DNA from: an uncultured Lachnospiraceae bacterium
GTDB lineage: Bacteria; Bacillota; Clostridia; Lachnospirales; Lachnospiraceae
DNA: 50,886 bases
Assembly: GCA_902780385.1 (NCBI GenBank)
Contig: CACZFF010000013.1
Coordinates: 1-50,886 of the forward strand
Direction: 5' to 3'
Shown: piece after piece, positions 31,790 through 40,298 of the stretch
How the letters are laid out: every line of letters starts with the position of its first letter
How positions within the stretch are numbered: position 1 is the stretch's first letter
Position numbers and translations under genes: made by a program
The notes under the pieces: generated by a model
What the model was told of the DNA's origin: nothing
What the model saw: the letters and a program-made list of their open reading frames with translations, nothing else
The model's database searches: none

Positions 31790-33617
31790 TGTCCTTCACC
31801 TCCATATGCGCCTTCCACATCTTTTCATACAGGTCATGATGGGCAAGCAGTTCCTCATGGGTTCCTTGCTCATGGATCCTGCCGTCTTCCACTACATAGA
31901 TTCTGTCTGCATCCACGATGGTGCTGAGTCGGTGTGCAATGACGATCAGAGTCTTGCCTTCCGTGAGCTTTGAGACAGAGCGCTGAATGACTGCTTCATT
32001 TTCAGGATCCGTATAGGCGGTAGCTTCGTCCAGGATCACAACGGGGGCCGCTTTCAGCATGGCTCTGGCAATGGAAATGCGCTGGCGCTCGCCGCCGGAG
32101 AGATGCCCGCCGGAACTGCCGACCATGGTGTCATAGCCCTTTTCCAGGCTCAGGATGAAGTCGTGGCAGCCGCTCATTTTGGCAGCCTCTTCCACCTCTT
32201 GGTCTGTTGCGGAGGGTCTGCCCAGCCTGATATTTTCTCTCACTGTCATATTGAAGAGATAGTTGTCCTGTGAGACAAAGGCGACCTTGTCGGCATAGGC
32301 CTCCTGGGGAATATTACGAATGTCGCTTCCGCCGATCGAGATACTTCCGTCCGTCACATCCCACAGGGCTGCGATCAGACGCGCTATCGTGCTCTTACCG
32401 CTGCCGCTGGGGCCGACCAGGGCGACAAAACTCCCTTCCGGGATCTTCATGGAAACGCCGTGAAGGACTTCGGTATCAACAGAACTCTGAAGGCTTTTGA
32501 CAGTTCCTGTGTTTTGTCCTTTCTCTTCTGTTTCCGCCGTGCTCTTTTTGGCCAAACCTGTTACGGAATGATAGGAAAAATGCACATCCTTCAGCTCCAG
32601 GTCATTTTTCTCCGGCACATTTCCCGTCTCCGGCCTGACCATCTCGGGCGCATCCAGGATCGCTCTCACCTCTCCGAAGATCGTTCCCATTGTCCTGATG
32701 TCGTCTGAATAGCTCATCAGGGTCACAAAGGGCGTGATCAGTCCTACAGACAGGATGATGACCATGACAAAATCCCGGGGAGACAGGCTTCCGTTCTTCA
32801 CCAGAATCCCGCCGATGGGAAGTACCGAGACCATGGTGGACGGCATCACAACCATGGCAAAAGTCATGGGCAGGATACTTGCCCGCATCCAGTCAATAAA
32901 GCTGTGGGCCGCCTCGTAAGCGTCATGGACAAAGCGCTCGTAACTGGCTTTTGTCTTGCCGAAGACTTTGATCACCTGGATTCCGTTGATATATTCCACG
33001 GCTGTATCATTGAGTGCCTTGGTCGCTGTGATCGTATGCTGATAAAAGTCTCCGCTGCCCAACATCATGAGCGCATAGCTGAACATACCGATCGGAACCG
33101 TAACGAGGCTTGCCAAGCCCATGCGCCAGTCTATGGTAAAGATATATATCTCAATGATCACCGGCACCAGGAGGTTTGCCGTAAATTCCGGCACGATATG
33201 GGCCAGCGTCGTCTCGATGCTGTCGATCCGTTCGACCAGGGTGTTTTTTAATGCGCCGCTGCTCTGGGTCAGGACAGCACCCAGCGGCATGCGGGCCAGT
33301 TTTTCCGTACATCTCTTACGAATCTCGCCCAGTACAGCAAAAGTTGCCACGTGACTGGCCGCCGTAGAAAAAGCGTGGAACAGAACCCTCCCCAGCCATA
33401 AGACAGCCATAATGAGACACCTGGTCAGGTAAAAGGAAAAATCCTGCCGGCCTTCCATAAGCCCCTGCACGATCCCCACTACCACAAAATAGGGAGCGAC
33501 AGAAAAGGCTACCCCGATGACGGCCAGGATCACACTCAGGACGTACTGCCCGCCGTGATCTCCCGTCTGCCCCAGCACCCAGGCGATGGGGGATTGTGAT
33601 TTCCTGTTCTCATCCAT
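31782..33617 (-). CDS. ABC exporter half-transporter, first of pair
   Basis: A 611-residue ABC exporter subunit: membrane domain about 20-320, an unusual polar insertion 'AKKSTAETEEKGQNTGTV' near residue 370 between the first ATPase strand and 'VLHGVSMKIPEG', then Walker A 'GPSGSGKST', 'VAFVSQDNYLFNMTVREN', signature 'LSGGERQRISIARAM', Walker B 'PVVILDEATAYTD' and 'IVIAHRLST'. Both sites look functional. ATG 33617 follows AAAAGGAGG; the frame extends further without a site. It is 59 bases downstream of a methyltransferase gene, probably the same operon. Confidence 0.9.
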   Translation of the reverse strand: MDENRKSQSPIAWVLGQTGDHGGQYVLSVILAVIGVAFSVAPYFVVVGIVQGLMEGRQDFSFYLTRCLIMAVLWLGRVLFHAFSTAASHVATFAVLGEIRKRCTEKLARMPLGAVLTQSSGALKNTLVERIDSIETTLAHIVPEFTANLLVPVIIEIYIFTIDWRMGLASLVTVPIGMFSYALMMLGSGDFYQHTITATKALNDTAVEYINGIQVIKVFGKTKASYERFVHDAYEAAHSFIDWMRASILPMTFAMVVMPSTMVSVLPIGGILVKNGSLSPRDFVMVIILSVGLITPFVTLMSYSDDIRTMGTIFGEVRAILDAPEMVRPETGNVPEKNDLELKDVHFSYHSVTGLAKKSTAETEEKGQNTGTVKSLQSSVDTEVLHGVSMKIPEGSFVALVGPSGSGKSTIARLIAALWDVTDGSISIGGSDIRNIPQEAYADKVAFVSQDNYLFNMTVRENIRLGRPSATDQEVEEAAKMSGCHDFILSLEKGYDTMVGSSGGHLSGGERQRISIARAMLKAAPVVILDEATAYTDPENEAVIQRSVSKLTEGKTLIVIAHRLSTIVDADRIYVVEDGRIHEQGTHEELLAHHDLYEKMWKAHMEVKDNG

Positions 33618-33676
33618 AAATAAGACCTCCTTTTCGCTCGCGGATAACTGTATGGCCGACTGTAACGGCTGCGTCC

Positions 33677-34456
33677 TCACCACTTGTATACAGCGAGTCT
33701 GTTGTTGATATTCTTCCCGATGATTGCGAACAATTTACCGCGGATCGAGTATTTCTTCATCTCCTCGTTATAGCTGCGCTCCGAGACGAGGGTCATACGG
33801 GGCTCCAGCTCCAGATATTCTTTTCCGCTTTTTGTGCCCCAGCCGAAAGAAGCCTTGGTATACTTGACCGCATCATGGTGCTTGCTGTTCTTTTCCATAA
33901 AGGGACAATGCAGTTCTGCCAAAAGAAAGCCGTGCGGAAAACTGTCGCACAGCATGTTCAGGCAGGTCCTGACCTGCTCTTTGGAGAAATATTCCAGAAC
34001 GCCTTCCATCACAATGATGTACATGTCGGATTTCGGGATCTTTTTCGTCCATTCTCCGTTTAAGGCGTCTCCTTCCAGCATGACGCACCGGTCACGGTCC
34101 TGGTAAACCTTTCGCCGGACAGCAATCTGGTCGGCAAGGTCCACGTCAAACCATTGCAGTTTTCCGTTATCAACCTGAGAGAACTTGTCGTCAAAGCCGC
34201 AGCCCAGGTTGATGCAGACCGCATCCGGGTATTGCCTCAGCAGCGCCTTCAGTTGATCCCGGTACATGATGGTCCGGGCCACCACGCCCTCGTGGGACAT
34301 GAACGGATCATATTTACTGACATCCACACCAAGAGAGTCGATGATCTCCTTTGCTTTCAGATCCCTGATCCGGGCATTAGGTCTGGACGTTTCACTGGCC
34401 TTGATGGCAAGGGGAATGAGCGCGGTTTCCTGTATATCTCCAAACTTTAAATCCAT
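33677..34456 (-). CDS. Class I SAM-dependent methyltransferase (LCM/TcmP family)
   Basis: A 259-residue methyltransferase related to leucine carboxyl methyltransferase and polyketide O-methyltransferases (COG3315). SAM-binding motif I is 'CINLGCGFDDKFSQVD', the acidic ribose strand 'LQWFDVDLAD', and 'MLEGDALNGEW' the adenine loop; 'IIVMEGVLEYFSKEQV' is post-motif. These enzymes methylate carboxylates or hydroxyls on small molecules or proteins. GGAGGATAGAATA precedes ATG 34456. It heads the run of exporter pair and Feo genes, so it may modify the exported molecule; this is inference. Confidence 0.85.
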   Translation of the reverse strand: MDLKFGDIQETALIPLAIKASETSRPNARIRDLKAKEIIDSLGVDVSKYDPFMSHEGVVARTIMYRDQLKALLRQYPDAVCINLGCGFDDKFSQVDNGKLQWFDVDLADQIAVRRKVYQDRDRCVMLEGDALNGEWTKKIPKSDMYIIVMEGVLEYFSKEQVRTCLNMLCDSFPHGFLLAELHCPFMEKNSKHHDAVKYTKASFGWGTKSGKEYLELEPRMTLVSERSYNEEMKKYSIRGKLFAIIGKNINNRLAVYKW

Positions 34457-34525
34457 TATTCTATCCTCCATGCTTTATTGTGATTAGATAAAACTAACCC
34501 GCATTTATAACTTAATGCCCTTTAT

Positions 34526-34551
34526 CTGATCCTATATAGTATCAGGATCAG
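34526..34551. promoter_or_regulatory. Inverted repeat upstream of the methyltransferase/exporter/Feo genes
   Basis: CTGATCCT (34526-34533) and AGGATCAG (34544-34551) are perfect arms 10 bases apart, centred on TATATAG. It lies about 75 bases before the methyltransferase start and may be an operator. It does not match the Fur consensus. Confidence 0.4.
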
Positions 34552-34703
34552 CAGCTGAGCTCATCTAAAGACAATTTTTATGATCTTCATCTTTACAAGC
34601 CTGTCGCAGAAGCGGATCATCAGCTTATGGAGCATGCCTACATTTTTGTATATATCCCTGTATCCCCGCATGTAGCTTTTTGCCGTGACAGCGTCAGAAT
34701 GGC

Positions 34704-35491
34704 TTATTTTTTACCCGTCAGCAAGGCTGAGCCCGAAAGCCCCATCCACCCGGCTTCTCCTTTGCGGATCCATTTTCCATTTGCTGTGTCGATCAGCTCA
34801 ACTCTTTCGTATCCCATCTCTTTGAGCTTTTTCATGAAAGACTGCATATCCCCGTATTTCCCTGCGGAGAAAATATCATGGATCGCAAATGTTCCGCCTT
34901 TTTTCAGTGTCCGCAGTGTTTCCAGCAGGATCGCCTGCCGGTCTCTTGACGGAATATTGTGGTAGACATAGTTGCTGGCAACGGCGTCAAATGTTTCATT
35001 TGGAAATTCCAGGTGTGTGGCATCTCCCTTCATAAAGCTGATATTCTCCACGCCTTCCGCGCGGGCATTTTCTTCACAGAGCGGTTTGTTGAAGGATGCG
35101 TATTCCTTGCCCCAACGATCGATCCCGGTTACCTGTGCTTCGGGATTTCGCTTGGCGATCGCGATTCCCAGCGCTCCGCTGCCGCAGCCAACATCCAAGC
35201 AGCTGCCGCCTTCCGGCAGATCCACATATTCCGCGATTCCCTCTATGATCTGTTTTGACATCTGTCTCTTTCCGTTATAATCAAACGCCCGATACATCTC
35301 ATACCGGACCAGATGGACACACCCGTAAACAAAGCTCCGGACGCTGCAGAGACAGCCGTCACCACCTGCCTGCCCGTCCCCTCCGGCATCATGGAATTTG
35401 CGGCCAGAGCCGCGATCCACGATCCTGCTGCTCCCCCTATGAAAGAAGCAACCATTCCTTTGGGCATCCAGTTTTTATAATCTGCTTTCAT
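34704..35491 (-). pseudogene. Membrane-anchored class I methyltransferase, frameshifted
   Basis: Two overlapping frames join into one known layout. From ATG 35491 (GGAGAAAGAAG upstream), 'MKADYKNWMPKGMVASFIGGAAGSW' and two membrane helices continue to 'GVSIWSGMR'. After a one-base shift near 35285-35305 the sequence goes on as 'MYRAFDYNGKRQMSKQIIEGIAEYV', with SAM motif I 'CLDVGCGSGALGIAIAKRNP' and 'GGTFAIHDIFSAGKYGDM' to the stop at 34704. Related Lachnospiraceae proteins have these parts in one chain. The methyltransferase part lacks a good ribosome site of its own. Either a true frameshift or an assembly error. Confidence 0.7.
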
Positions 35492-35527
35492 GACTTCTTT
35501 CTCCATTCGTTCTCCGTGCATTCCCAT

Positions 35528-36829
35528 CTAGGCAGCCGTGTCCAAGGCAGGAGTAATCGTCATACCTCCTTGGCAATCCACAGAAGCTGCACAGGCAGGG
35601 TCCCCGACAACGGCATCCACGTAATTTCCGCCGCCGCTTATGCTTCCGGAAACCGCACAGTCACTGATAATGAATGACGACATCTGATCGCTGCCCTCCA
35701 TCATTTCCTTCCCTGCCCCGATCAGACCTCCGACAGAATCTGTCGTTTCAGAGACAGTAATGGTCACATCTTCAACCGTGCATCCTGTAATCTGCGCAGG
35801 TGCTTCAGGGGCATATGTTCCGCCAAATCCAACCAGGCCGCCGACCAGACGGTTGTTCTCTCCGTTTACAGTAATCATAGTTCCGCTGACTTTGCAGTCA
35901 GTAATTTCGGCTGCGCCCCAGGGCGCACCGCAGAGCGCGCCAAATCCCCATGTTGCATTGCCCTCTGCCGTGATGCTTCCGCCGGTTACCTGGCAGTTTT
36001 TGATGGAACTCATCGTTGTTCCTCCGGCGATCAGTCCCGCACAGGCGCCGTCATCACCTGATACGATTACATCAGCAGTTGCACTGCAGTCCGAGATCAG
36101 GTCAAATCCGGTTCCGACGATACCGCCGATTCCCTGCATGCCGGTCAGCTTATTGTCCCCTTCAAGATGGATATCCGAAACAGGGCAATTCATAAACTGC
36201 AGGCCGACAGCGCCGCCGACCAGATAAAAGCCGGAAACATTTACATCTTTCAAGGTGAAATGGCCAATAGATGCAGCATTGCTTTCTGTACCGGATGCGC
36301 ATCCAAAAAGGCCCGCCCCCATCGGTGCCTCGCAGGAAATCGTCAGGTTGGAGATAGTATGCCCAGCTCCGTCAAAAGTGCCGGTAAATGCATAATCGGG
36401 GTGCGGAACCTCAGCATCCTCAGGAGCATCAGACCTGGGCTGGAAGGTTCCGATCGGCATCCAATTCTCATAGCCGGAAAGATCGATGTCACCAATCAGG
36501 ATATAATGTCCTGTCAGATCATCACGGATGCGGTCCAATTGTTCGGCAGTCGCAATCTTCCACGGATCTTCAGCAGAACCGGAGCCCCCTGCAAAAAGCA
36601 TATCTCCATCAGTTCCTTCGCCGGAAGGCTCAGCGGAATCTGCATCAGCATCGGCCTCGTTATCATTGGCTGAAGCAGATCCATCAGTCACAGAATCAGC
36701 CGCACTGCCGGATGTCGATACCGTTTCTTTATTTCCGCATCCACCGAAAACACTCAGTACGAGAAGCAGTGCCAGAATCAGCGACATGGATTTCATTTGA
36801 ATATGATTTTGATTGTGCTTGTTGTTCAT
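35528..36829 (-). CDS. GLUG-repeat surface lipoprotein
   Basis: A 433-residue lipoprotein. N-terminus with basic residues and hydrophobic core (MSLILALLLVLSVFGGC); lipobox FGGC near residue 31. An acidic Ser/Ala/Asp linker runs to about 80. 'GSAEDPWKIATAEQLDRIRDDLTGHYILIGDIDLSGYENWMPIG' is the standard opening of GLUG-type right-handed beta-helix proteins, followed by 'FDGAGHTISNLTI' and rungs such as 'GGIVGTG', 'GGLVGFGG' and 'GGLIGAG'. These helices usually act as adhesins. It is not followed by a wall anchor. GGGGGAAGG precedes ATG. Confidence 0.85.
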   Translation of the reverse strand: MNNKHNQNHIQMKSMSLILALLLVLSVFGGCGNKETVSTSGSAADSVTDGSASANDNEADADADSAEPSGEGTDGDMLFAGGSGSAEDPWKIATAEQLDRIRDDLTGHYILIGDIDLSGYENWMPIGTFQPRSDAPEDAEVPHPDYAFTGTFDGAGHTISNLTISCEAPMGAGLFGCASGTESNAASIGHFTLKDVNVSGFYLVGGAVGLQFMNCPVSDIHLEGDNKLTGMQGIGGIVGTGFDLISDCSATADVIVSGDDGACAGLIAGGTTMSSIKNCQVTGGSITAEGNATWGFGALCGAPWGAAEITDCKVSGTMITVNGENNRLVGGLVGFGGTYAPEAPAQITGCTVEDVTITVSETTDSVGGLIGAGKEMMEGSDQMSSFIISDCAVSGSISGGGNYVDAVVGDPACAASVDCQGGMTITPALDTAA

Positions 36830-37000
36830 ATGCCTTCCCCCTTTCGGTTATATAGGACTAACGCAATGATGATAAATAACTCCGCCTTTAGCGGAGTGTA
36901 ATCAGCTCAATACCCAGGTCTGAAATAGATGCTGCGTTTCAGGTTAGTTACTGCTAATACATTATGTTAACATGCTTACTCTTATCTGTCCACACCAAAA

Positions 37001-37104
37001 GGGACGGTCCTTTTGTTTCCGTCCCCGTGTTTATTTCGTCCCTATGTTTATTTCGAAACAAGAGGACCGTCCCCGTGCTTCATCGAAACAAAAGGACCGT
37101 CCCC
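37001..37104. repeat. Composite hairpin repeat, copy 5 (variant B)
   Basis: GGGACGGTCCTTTTGTTT at 37001-37018 has two possible partners: AAACAAGAGGACCGTCCC at 37056-37073 (one G-U) and AAACAAAAGGACCGTCCC at 37086-37103 (perfect). CCGTCCCCGTG(C/T)TT recurs between and after them. It is a duplicated-arm form of the hairpin family with a long loop, positioned 3' of the DUF1330 gene. Confidence 0.85.
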
Positions 37105-37130
37105 GTGCTTCCGTCCCCGTGCTTCACCCA

Positions 37131-37424
37131 TCATTCACCCACGATCAACGCCCTTGCGTCTACATTATCTGCACGTTCATGCATGATCTGCCGATACTCT
37201 TCCGATGCAAAACAGGCGTCCAGCTTTTCCCTTGACGGAAAGCGAATCACGATCACCCTGTCGGGCTTTCTCTGAGGACTAAATGAAGTGACCGTCTCTG
37301 ATCGCACAAGATAGTCTCCGCCAAAAGACTCCACAATGGGTTTGACTTTCTCAATATAATCACTATAGGCGCCGCGGCCTTTGTTCTCATCTATGTAAAC
37401 ATCCACCATGAAATAGCAGCTCAT
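37131..37424 (-). CDS. DUF1330 family protein
   Basis: A 97-residue alpha/beta ferredoxin-like protein: 'YFMVDVYIDENKGRGAYSDYIEKVKPIVESFGGDYLVRSE' and 'DRVIVIRFPSREKLDACFASEEYRQIMHERADNVDARALIVG', with the conserved Tyr, the GG.YL.R turn and 'IRFPS' that mark DUF1330 (dimeric alpha-beta barrel). Function of the family is not established. AAAGGA precedes ATG 37424 by 11 bases. It ends close to hairpin copy 5. Confidence 0.85.
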   Translation of the reverse strand: MSCYFMVDVYIDENKGRGAYSDYIEKVKPIVESFGGDYLVRSETVTSFSPQRKPDRVIVIRFPSREKLDACFASEEYRQIMHERADNVDARALIVGE

Positions 37425-37500
37425 GATTCATCGTTCCTTTCTCAGGATTCATCGCTCCCTGCCTATAATCTCACAGTTCCTTGCTTATGAGCCATCGTTT

Positions 37501-38328
37501 CTATCTCAGACACGCGATTGTCGTCTGAAACAACGGATTTGCTTTCAGCATCGGCATCTTAAGCCTGTCGCATACAGCATCCACTAATTCGGAAATGCTT
37601 TTCCGTTCACCTGCATTTTCCGGATTATCCAGCTCTATGACTGTCTTTTTCAGAAGATTGATTAATTCATCTGCTTCAAAAAGCTTTCTCTTCATCATTT
37701 CTTTCGAATAAGTCTGGTCCCAGGCAGGATAAAATACATTTACATCCTGCATCTCTCCCAATATACTCAGTGTCTTTCTAATTTCCCGCTCATCAATAAA
37801 GATCGGAATATCTCCCCTTACCGGCACTGCGTCACCGATGAAAAGGGAGTCTTCCAGAAGGTAGGAAATGCCATCGCTGGAATGACCGGCTGTCCGGCGG
37901 ACCTGTATCTCCATGCCCCCCTCAGGCTTGATTACATCGCCGTCTCTGACTACCACATCTACTCTGGATGACCGCCCGGCAAGCCTATAGAAGTTAGGAA
38001 TAGGTCTTTCCCTGAACTCAAGATCAATGTCTTCAATCCAGCGTTTTTCGCCTTCACTGGTATAGATCTTGCATCCGGTATGTTCCTGAAACCAGGCAGC
38101 GGAACCGATATGATCCGGATGCGCGTGCGTCAGAAAAATGCCTCTGATCTCAGATACACTCCTGCCGATCGTATTTAAATAGTCAATGATCTGCTTCTCA
38201 CATCCAAACACACCGGAATCGATCAGGTAAAGCGACTTCCCTTCAATGATGTAAACATACACAAATCTGCAGATCTGCTCTGTCACATGAAAATCAATTT
38301 TGATCTGATGAACAGTATATTTTGACAT
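37501..38328 (-). CDS. Metallo-beta-lactamase-fold hydrolase
   Basis: A 275-residue MBL-fold hydrolase of the glyoxalase-II-like branch. 'YIIEGKSLYLIDSG' is the opening beta strand, 'GIFLTHAHPDHIGSAAWF' the HxHxDH zinc motif near residue 69, 'RRTAGHSSDGISYL' the third His, 'LFIGDAVPVRGD' the bridging Asp. The final His ligand is less clear (the C-terminal part reads 'VFYPAWDQT'). The likely reaction is hydrolysis of a thioester, lactone or phosphodiester. GGAGGTAATC precedes ATG. It is transcribed alone between the double GNAT and DUF1330 genes. Confidence 0.85.
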   Translation of the reverse strand: MSKYTVHQIKIDFHVTEQICRFVYVYIIEGKSLYLIDSGVFGCEKQIIDYLNTIGRSVSEIRGIFLTHAHPDHIGSAAWFQEHTGCKIYTSEGEKRWIEDIDLEFRERPIPNFYRLAGRSSRVDVVVRDGDVIKPEGGMEIQVRRTAGHSSDGISYLLEDSLFIGDAVPVRGDIPIFIDEREIRKTLSILGEMQDVNVFYPAWDQTYSKEMMKRKLFEADELINLLKKTVIELDNPENAGERKSISELVDAVCDRLKMPMLKANPLFQTTIACLR

Positions 38329-38419
38329 CTCCCGATTACCTCCGTACAGGCTGTGATTTTCACTTCTTTTTCTTCGGCGCCGGAAACTCCTTATCCTCTT
38401 CTCCTCAATCCTCGATATT

Positions 38420-39733
38420 TCATGTATATATTCTGTCCTGAAGCCATTGCTCTTTTGTCATACTGCTCACGTGCCCGGTGCGTTTCTCATGCAAAAGAGG
38501 TACATCTATGTCTTCTGACTTCCACTCATAGCAGAATCCGCATTTCTCCTGGACACGCTTCGATTTGGAGTTGCCTTCATAATAACCGACCCAGATCCTG
38601 GTCATTCCGAGATCCTCAAAGCCGTGCCGGAGAATTTCCTTCGCCGCCTCCGGAATGATCCCCTGTCCCCAGAACGGCTTGCCAATCCAATACCCCAGCT
38701 CGCATTCATCATCGCGGTCCGTCATATCCGTATGGCCATTCAATTTCAGTTCAATAGCGCCAATCGCTTCCCCATCCGATTTCAGACAAACAGCATATGC
38801 CTCTTTGCCGTTAAAGACATTCCTGATGACATCCCGGCTCTCTTCTATACTCTGATGGGCAGGCCATCCGGCGATCGGGCCAATATCCGGATCTTTGGCG
38901 TATTTATATAAGTTTTCCGCGTCGCTGTCTTCCCAGCGGCGGAGGATCAGTCTTTTGGTCTCTAATGTCATGTCTCCCCCAATGTAATCGTCTGATACCT
39001 CATATGCCGTATATTCATGGTCAAATTCATATCCCAGCTTTTCCGCCAGATGAACAGAGTTCATATTCTGGGCATCCCAACTTGGATACAAACCTTCGTC
39101 AAGACACCGTAAGATCAGCGCGGCAGAAGCGACAGTCGCCAGTCCTTTTCTGCGTTCTTCCTCAACCGTATCAACCTCTATCTCGATCCCTTCATTGTAT
39201 CTTGTATAAGAGGATGCTCCGGCGACAATCCTCCCGGATTTGATAACAACCACGCCTCTGCCGATATCCAGATATTTTTCTTTGCTCTCAAATGATGAAA
39301 CGAAATCTTTCGTCACCGGATCGGACAGGCAAATATCATAAATATTCTTATCGATGTCTTTTAATTCGTAACCTTCCGGCAGCTTGTCTATTAATCCAAG
39401 TAACAAGTCTTTGTCAAACTTTGTATCCTTTTTGATGGCATACCGGGATATCTTCTTCGCTTCCGGGAAGCAATCCTCAATACAGTCTGCCCATTTCTCA
39501 TTCTGCGGTGTCATAATAACAAAACCATCAGGCTTATGCCTGACAAGTTCTTTATCAGCTTCTCCGGCATAAAATGCAAAGCACCCGACAAAAGCAAAAG
39601 CTGACTGTGGCTTTTCCAAATCTGTGACGTATATTTTGCCCATCACCTTCTGCAGGCAGGACCAGATCATTGTTTCAGGCCAGCCTTCAAACAGAGCCGT
39701 GACCTTTGCAGTATCAGCTAATTCATATACCAT
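38420..39733 (-). CDS. Fusion of two GNAT acetyltransferase domains
   Basis: A 437-residue protein with two complete GNAT folds. The N-terminal one (1-250) belongs to the GNAT_acetyltr_2 type: 'GWPETMIWSCLQKVMGKIYV' start and acetyl-CoA motif 'VDTVEEERRKGLATVASAALI', then 'PSWDAQNMNSVHLAEKLGYEF'. The C-terminal one (about 256-437) is RimJ/RimL-like: 'LETKRLILRRWEDSDAENLYKYAKDPDIGP', 'GYWIGKPFWGQGIIPEAAKEIL' and 'NSKSKRVQEKCGF'. A boundary ATG at residue 256 marks where separate genes were probably fused. Substrates unknown. GAGGTGACG precedes ATG. Confidence 0.88.
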   Translation of the reverse strand: MVYELADTAKVTALFEGWPETMIWSCLQKVMGKIYVTDLEKPQSAFAFVGCFAFYAGEADKELVRHKPDGFVIMTPQNEKWADCIEDCFPEAKKISRYAIKKDTKFDKDLLLGLIDKLPEGYELKDIDKNIYDICLSDPVTKDFVSSFESKEKYLDIGRGVVVIKSGRIVAGASSYTRYNEGIEIEVDTVEEERRKGLATVASAALILRCLDEGLYPSWDAQNMNSVHLAEKLGYEFDHEYTAYEVSDDYIGGDMTLETKRLILRRWEDSDAENLYKYAKDPDIGPIAGWPAHQSIEESRDVIRNVFNGKEAYAVCLKSDGEAIGAIELKLNGHTDMTDRDDECELGYWIGKPFWGQGIIPEAAKEILRHGFEDLGMTRIWVGYYEGNSKSKRVQEKCGFCYEWKSEDIDVPLLHEKRTGHVSSMTKEQWLQDRIYT

Positions 39734-39761
39734 TATTTCGTCACCTCGTGAAGCACCAAAA

Positions 39762-39834
39762 GGGACGGTCCTTTTGTTTCCGTCCCCATGTTTATTTCGT
39801 CCTTATGTTTATTTCGAAACAAAAGGACCGTCCC
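39762..39834. repeat. Hairpin repeat, copy 6 (variant B)
   Basis: GGGACGGTCCTTTTGTTT (39762-39779) pairs perfectly with AAACAAAAGGACCGTCCC (39817-39834) around a 37-base loop holding two ATGTTTATTTCG units. The loop matches that of copy 5. It lies between two reverse-strand GNAT genes, just 3' of the 39840 gene. Confidence 0.88.
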
Positions 39835-39839
39835 CGTGC

Positions 39840-40298
39840 TTATGGCCTGTGCTTATGGAAACGAGGCCCTTCTTCACCAATGATTCCAGATGGGATAAAA
39901 CTGCATTTTTCGAGAACCCTTTGTGACGCTCTGTTATCAGGCTCTGTCTCGGCTTCCACACGGAAAACACCAGGCTGCTTCAAAGCCCATGTTACAGCCG
40001 CATTAACGGCTTCAGTTGCATAGCCGTTTCCCTGGTTTATTTCTGAAATCCCATATCCTATCTCAACTGATCCATCTGTATTTAAGCCCTTGAAGCTCAA
40101 ATCGCCAATATGAGAGCCGCATTTCGTCCTGATGAACCAAATTGCATACCAATCCCAGTGATCCGGATGATCAAGGCATCCCTGTAACATTTCTCTATAT
40201 GCTTTTATCAGAATCTCATCTGTCTGCTCTTTAATAAAACTGATCATCTCATCCTGGGATGCAGTAGTTATTATCAAACGCTTTGTTTCAATAACCAT
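39840..40298 (-). CDS. GNAT N-acetyltransferase (RimJ/RimL-like)
   Basis: A 152-residue GNAT enzyme. It opens 'IETKRLIITTASQDEM'. The acetyl-CoA motif is 'YGISEINQGNGYATEAVNAAVTWAL' and 'EPDNRASQRVLEKCSFI' is the C-terminal signature. Start ATG 40298 follows GGGGGAG and shares one base with the TAA of the upstream gene (TAATG), so the two are coupled. The partner is a GyrI-like protein; both may act on small toxic amines or antibiotics, but this is not shown. Confidence 0.88.
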   Translation of the reverse strand: MVIETKRLIITTASQDEMISFIKEQTDEILIKAYREMLQGCLDHPDHWDWYAIWFIRTKCGSHIGDLSFKGLNTDGSVEIGYGISEINQGNGYATEAVNAAVTWALKQPGVFRVEAETEPDNRASQRVLEKCSFIPSGIIGEEGPRFHKHRP

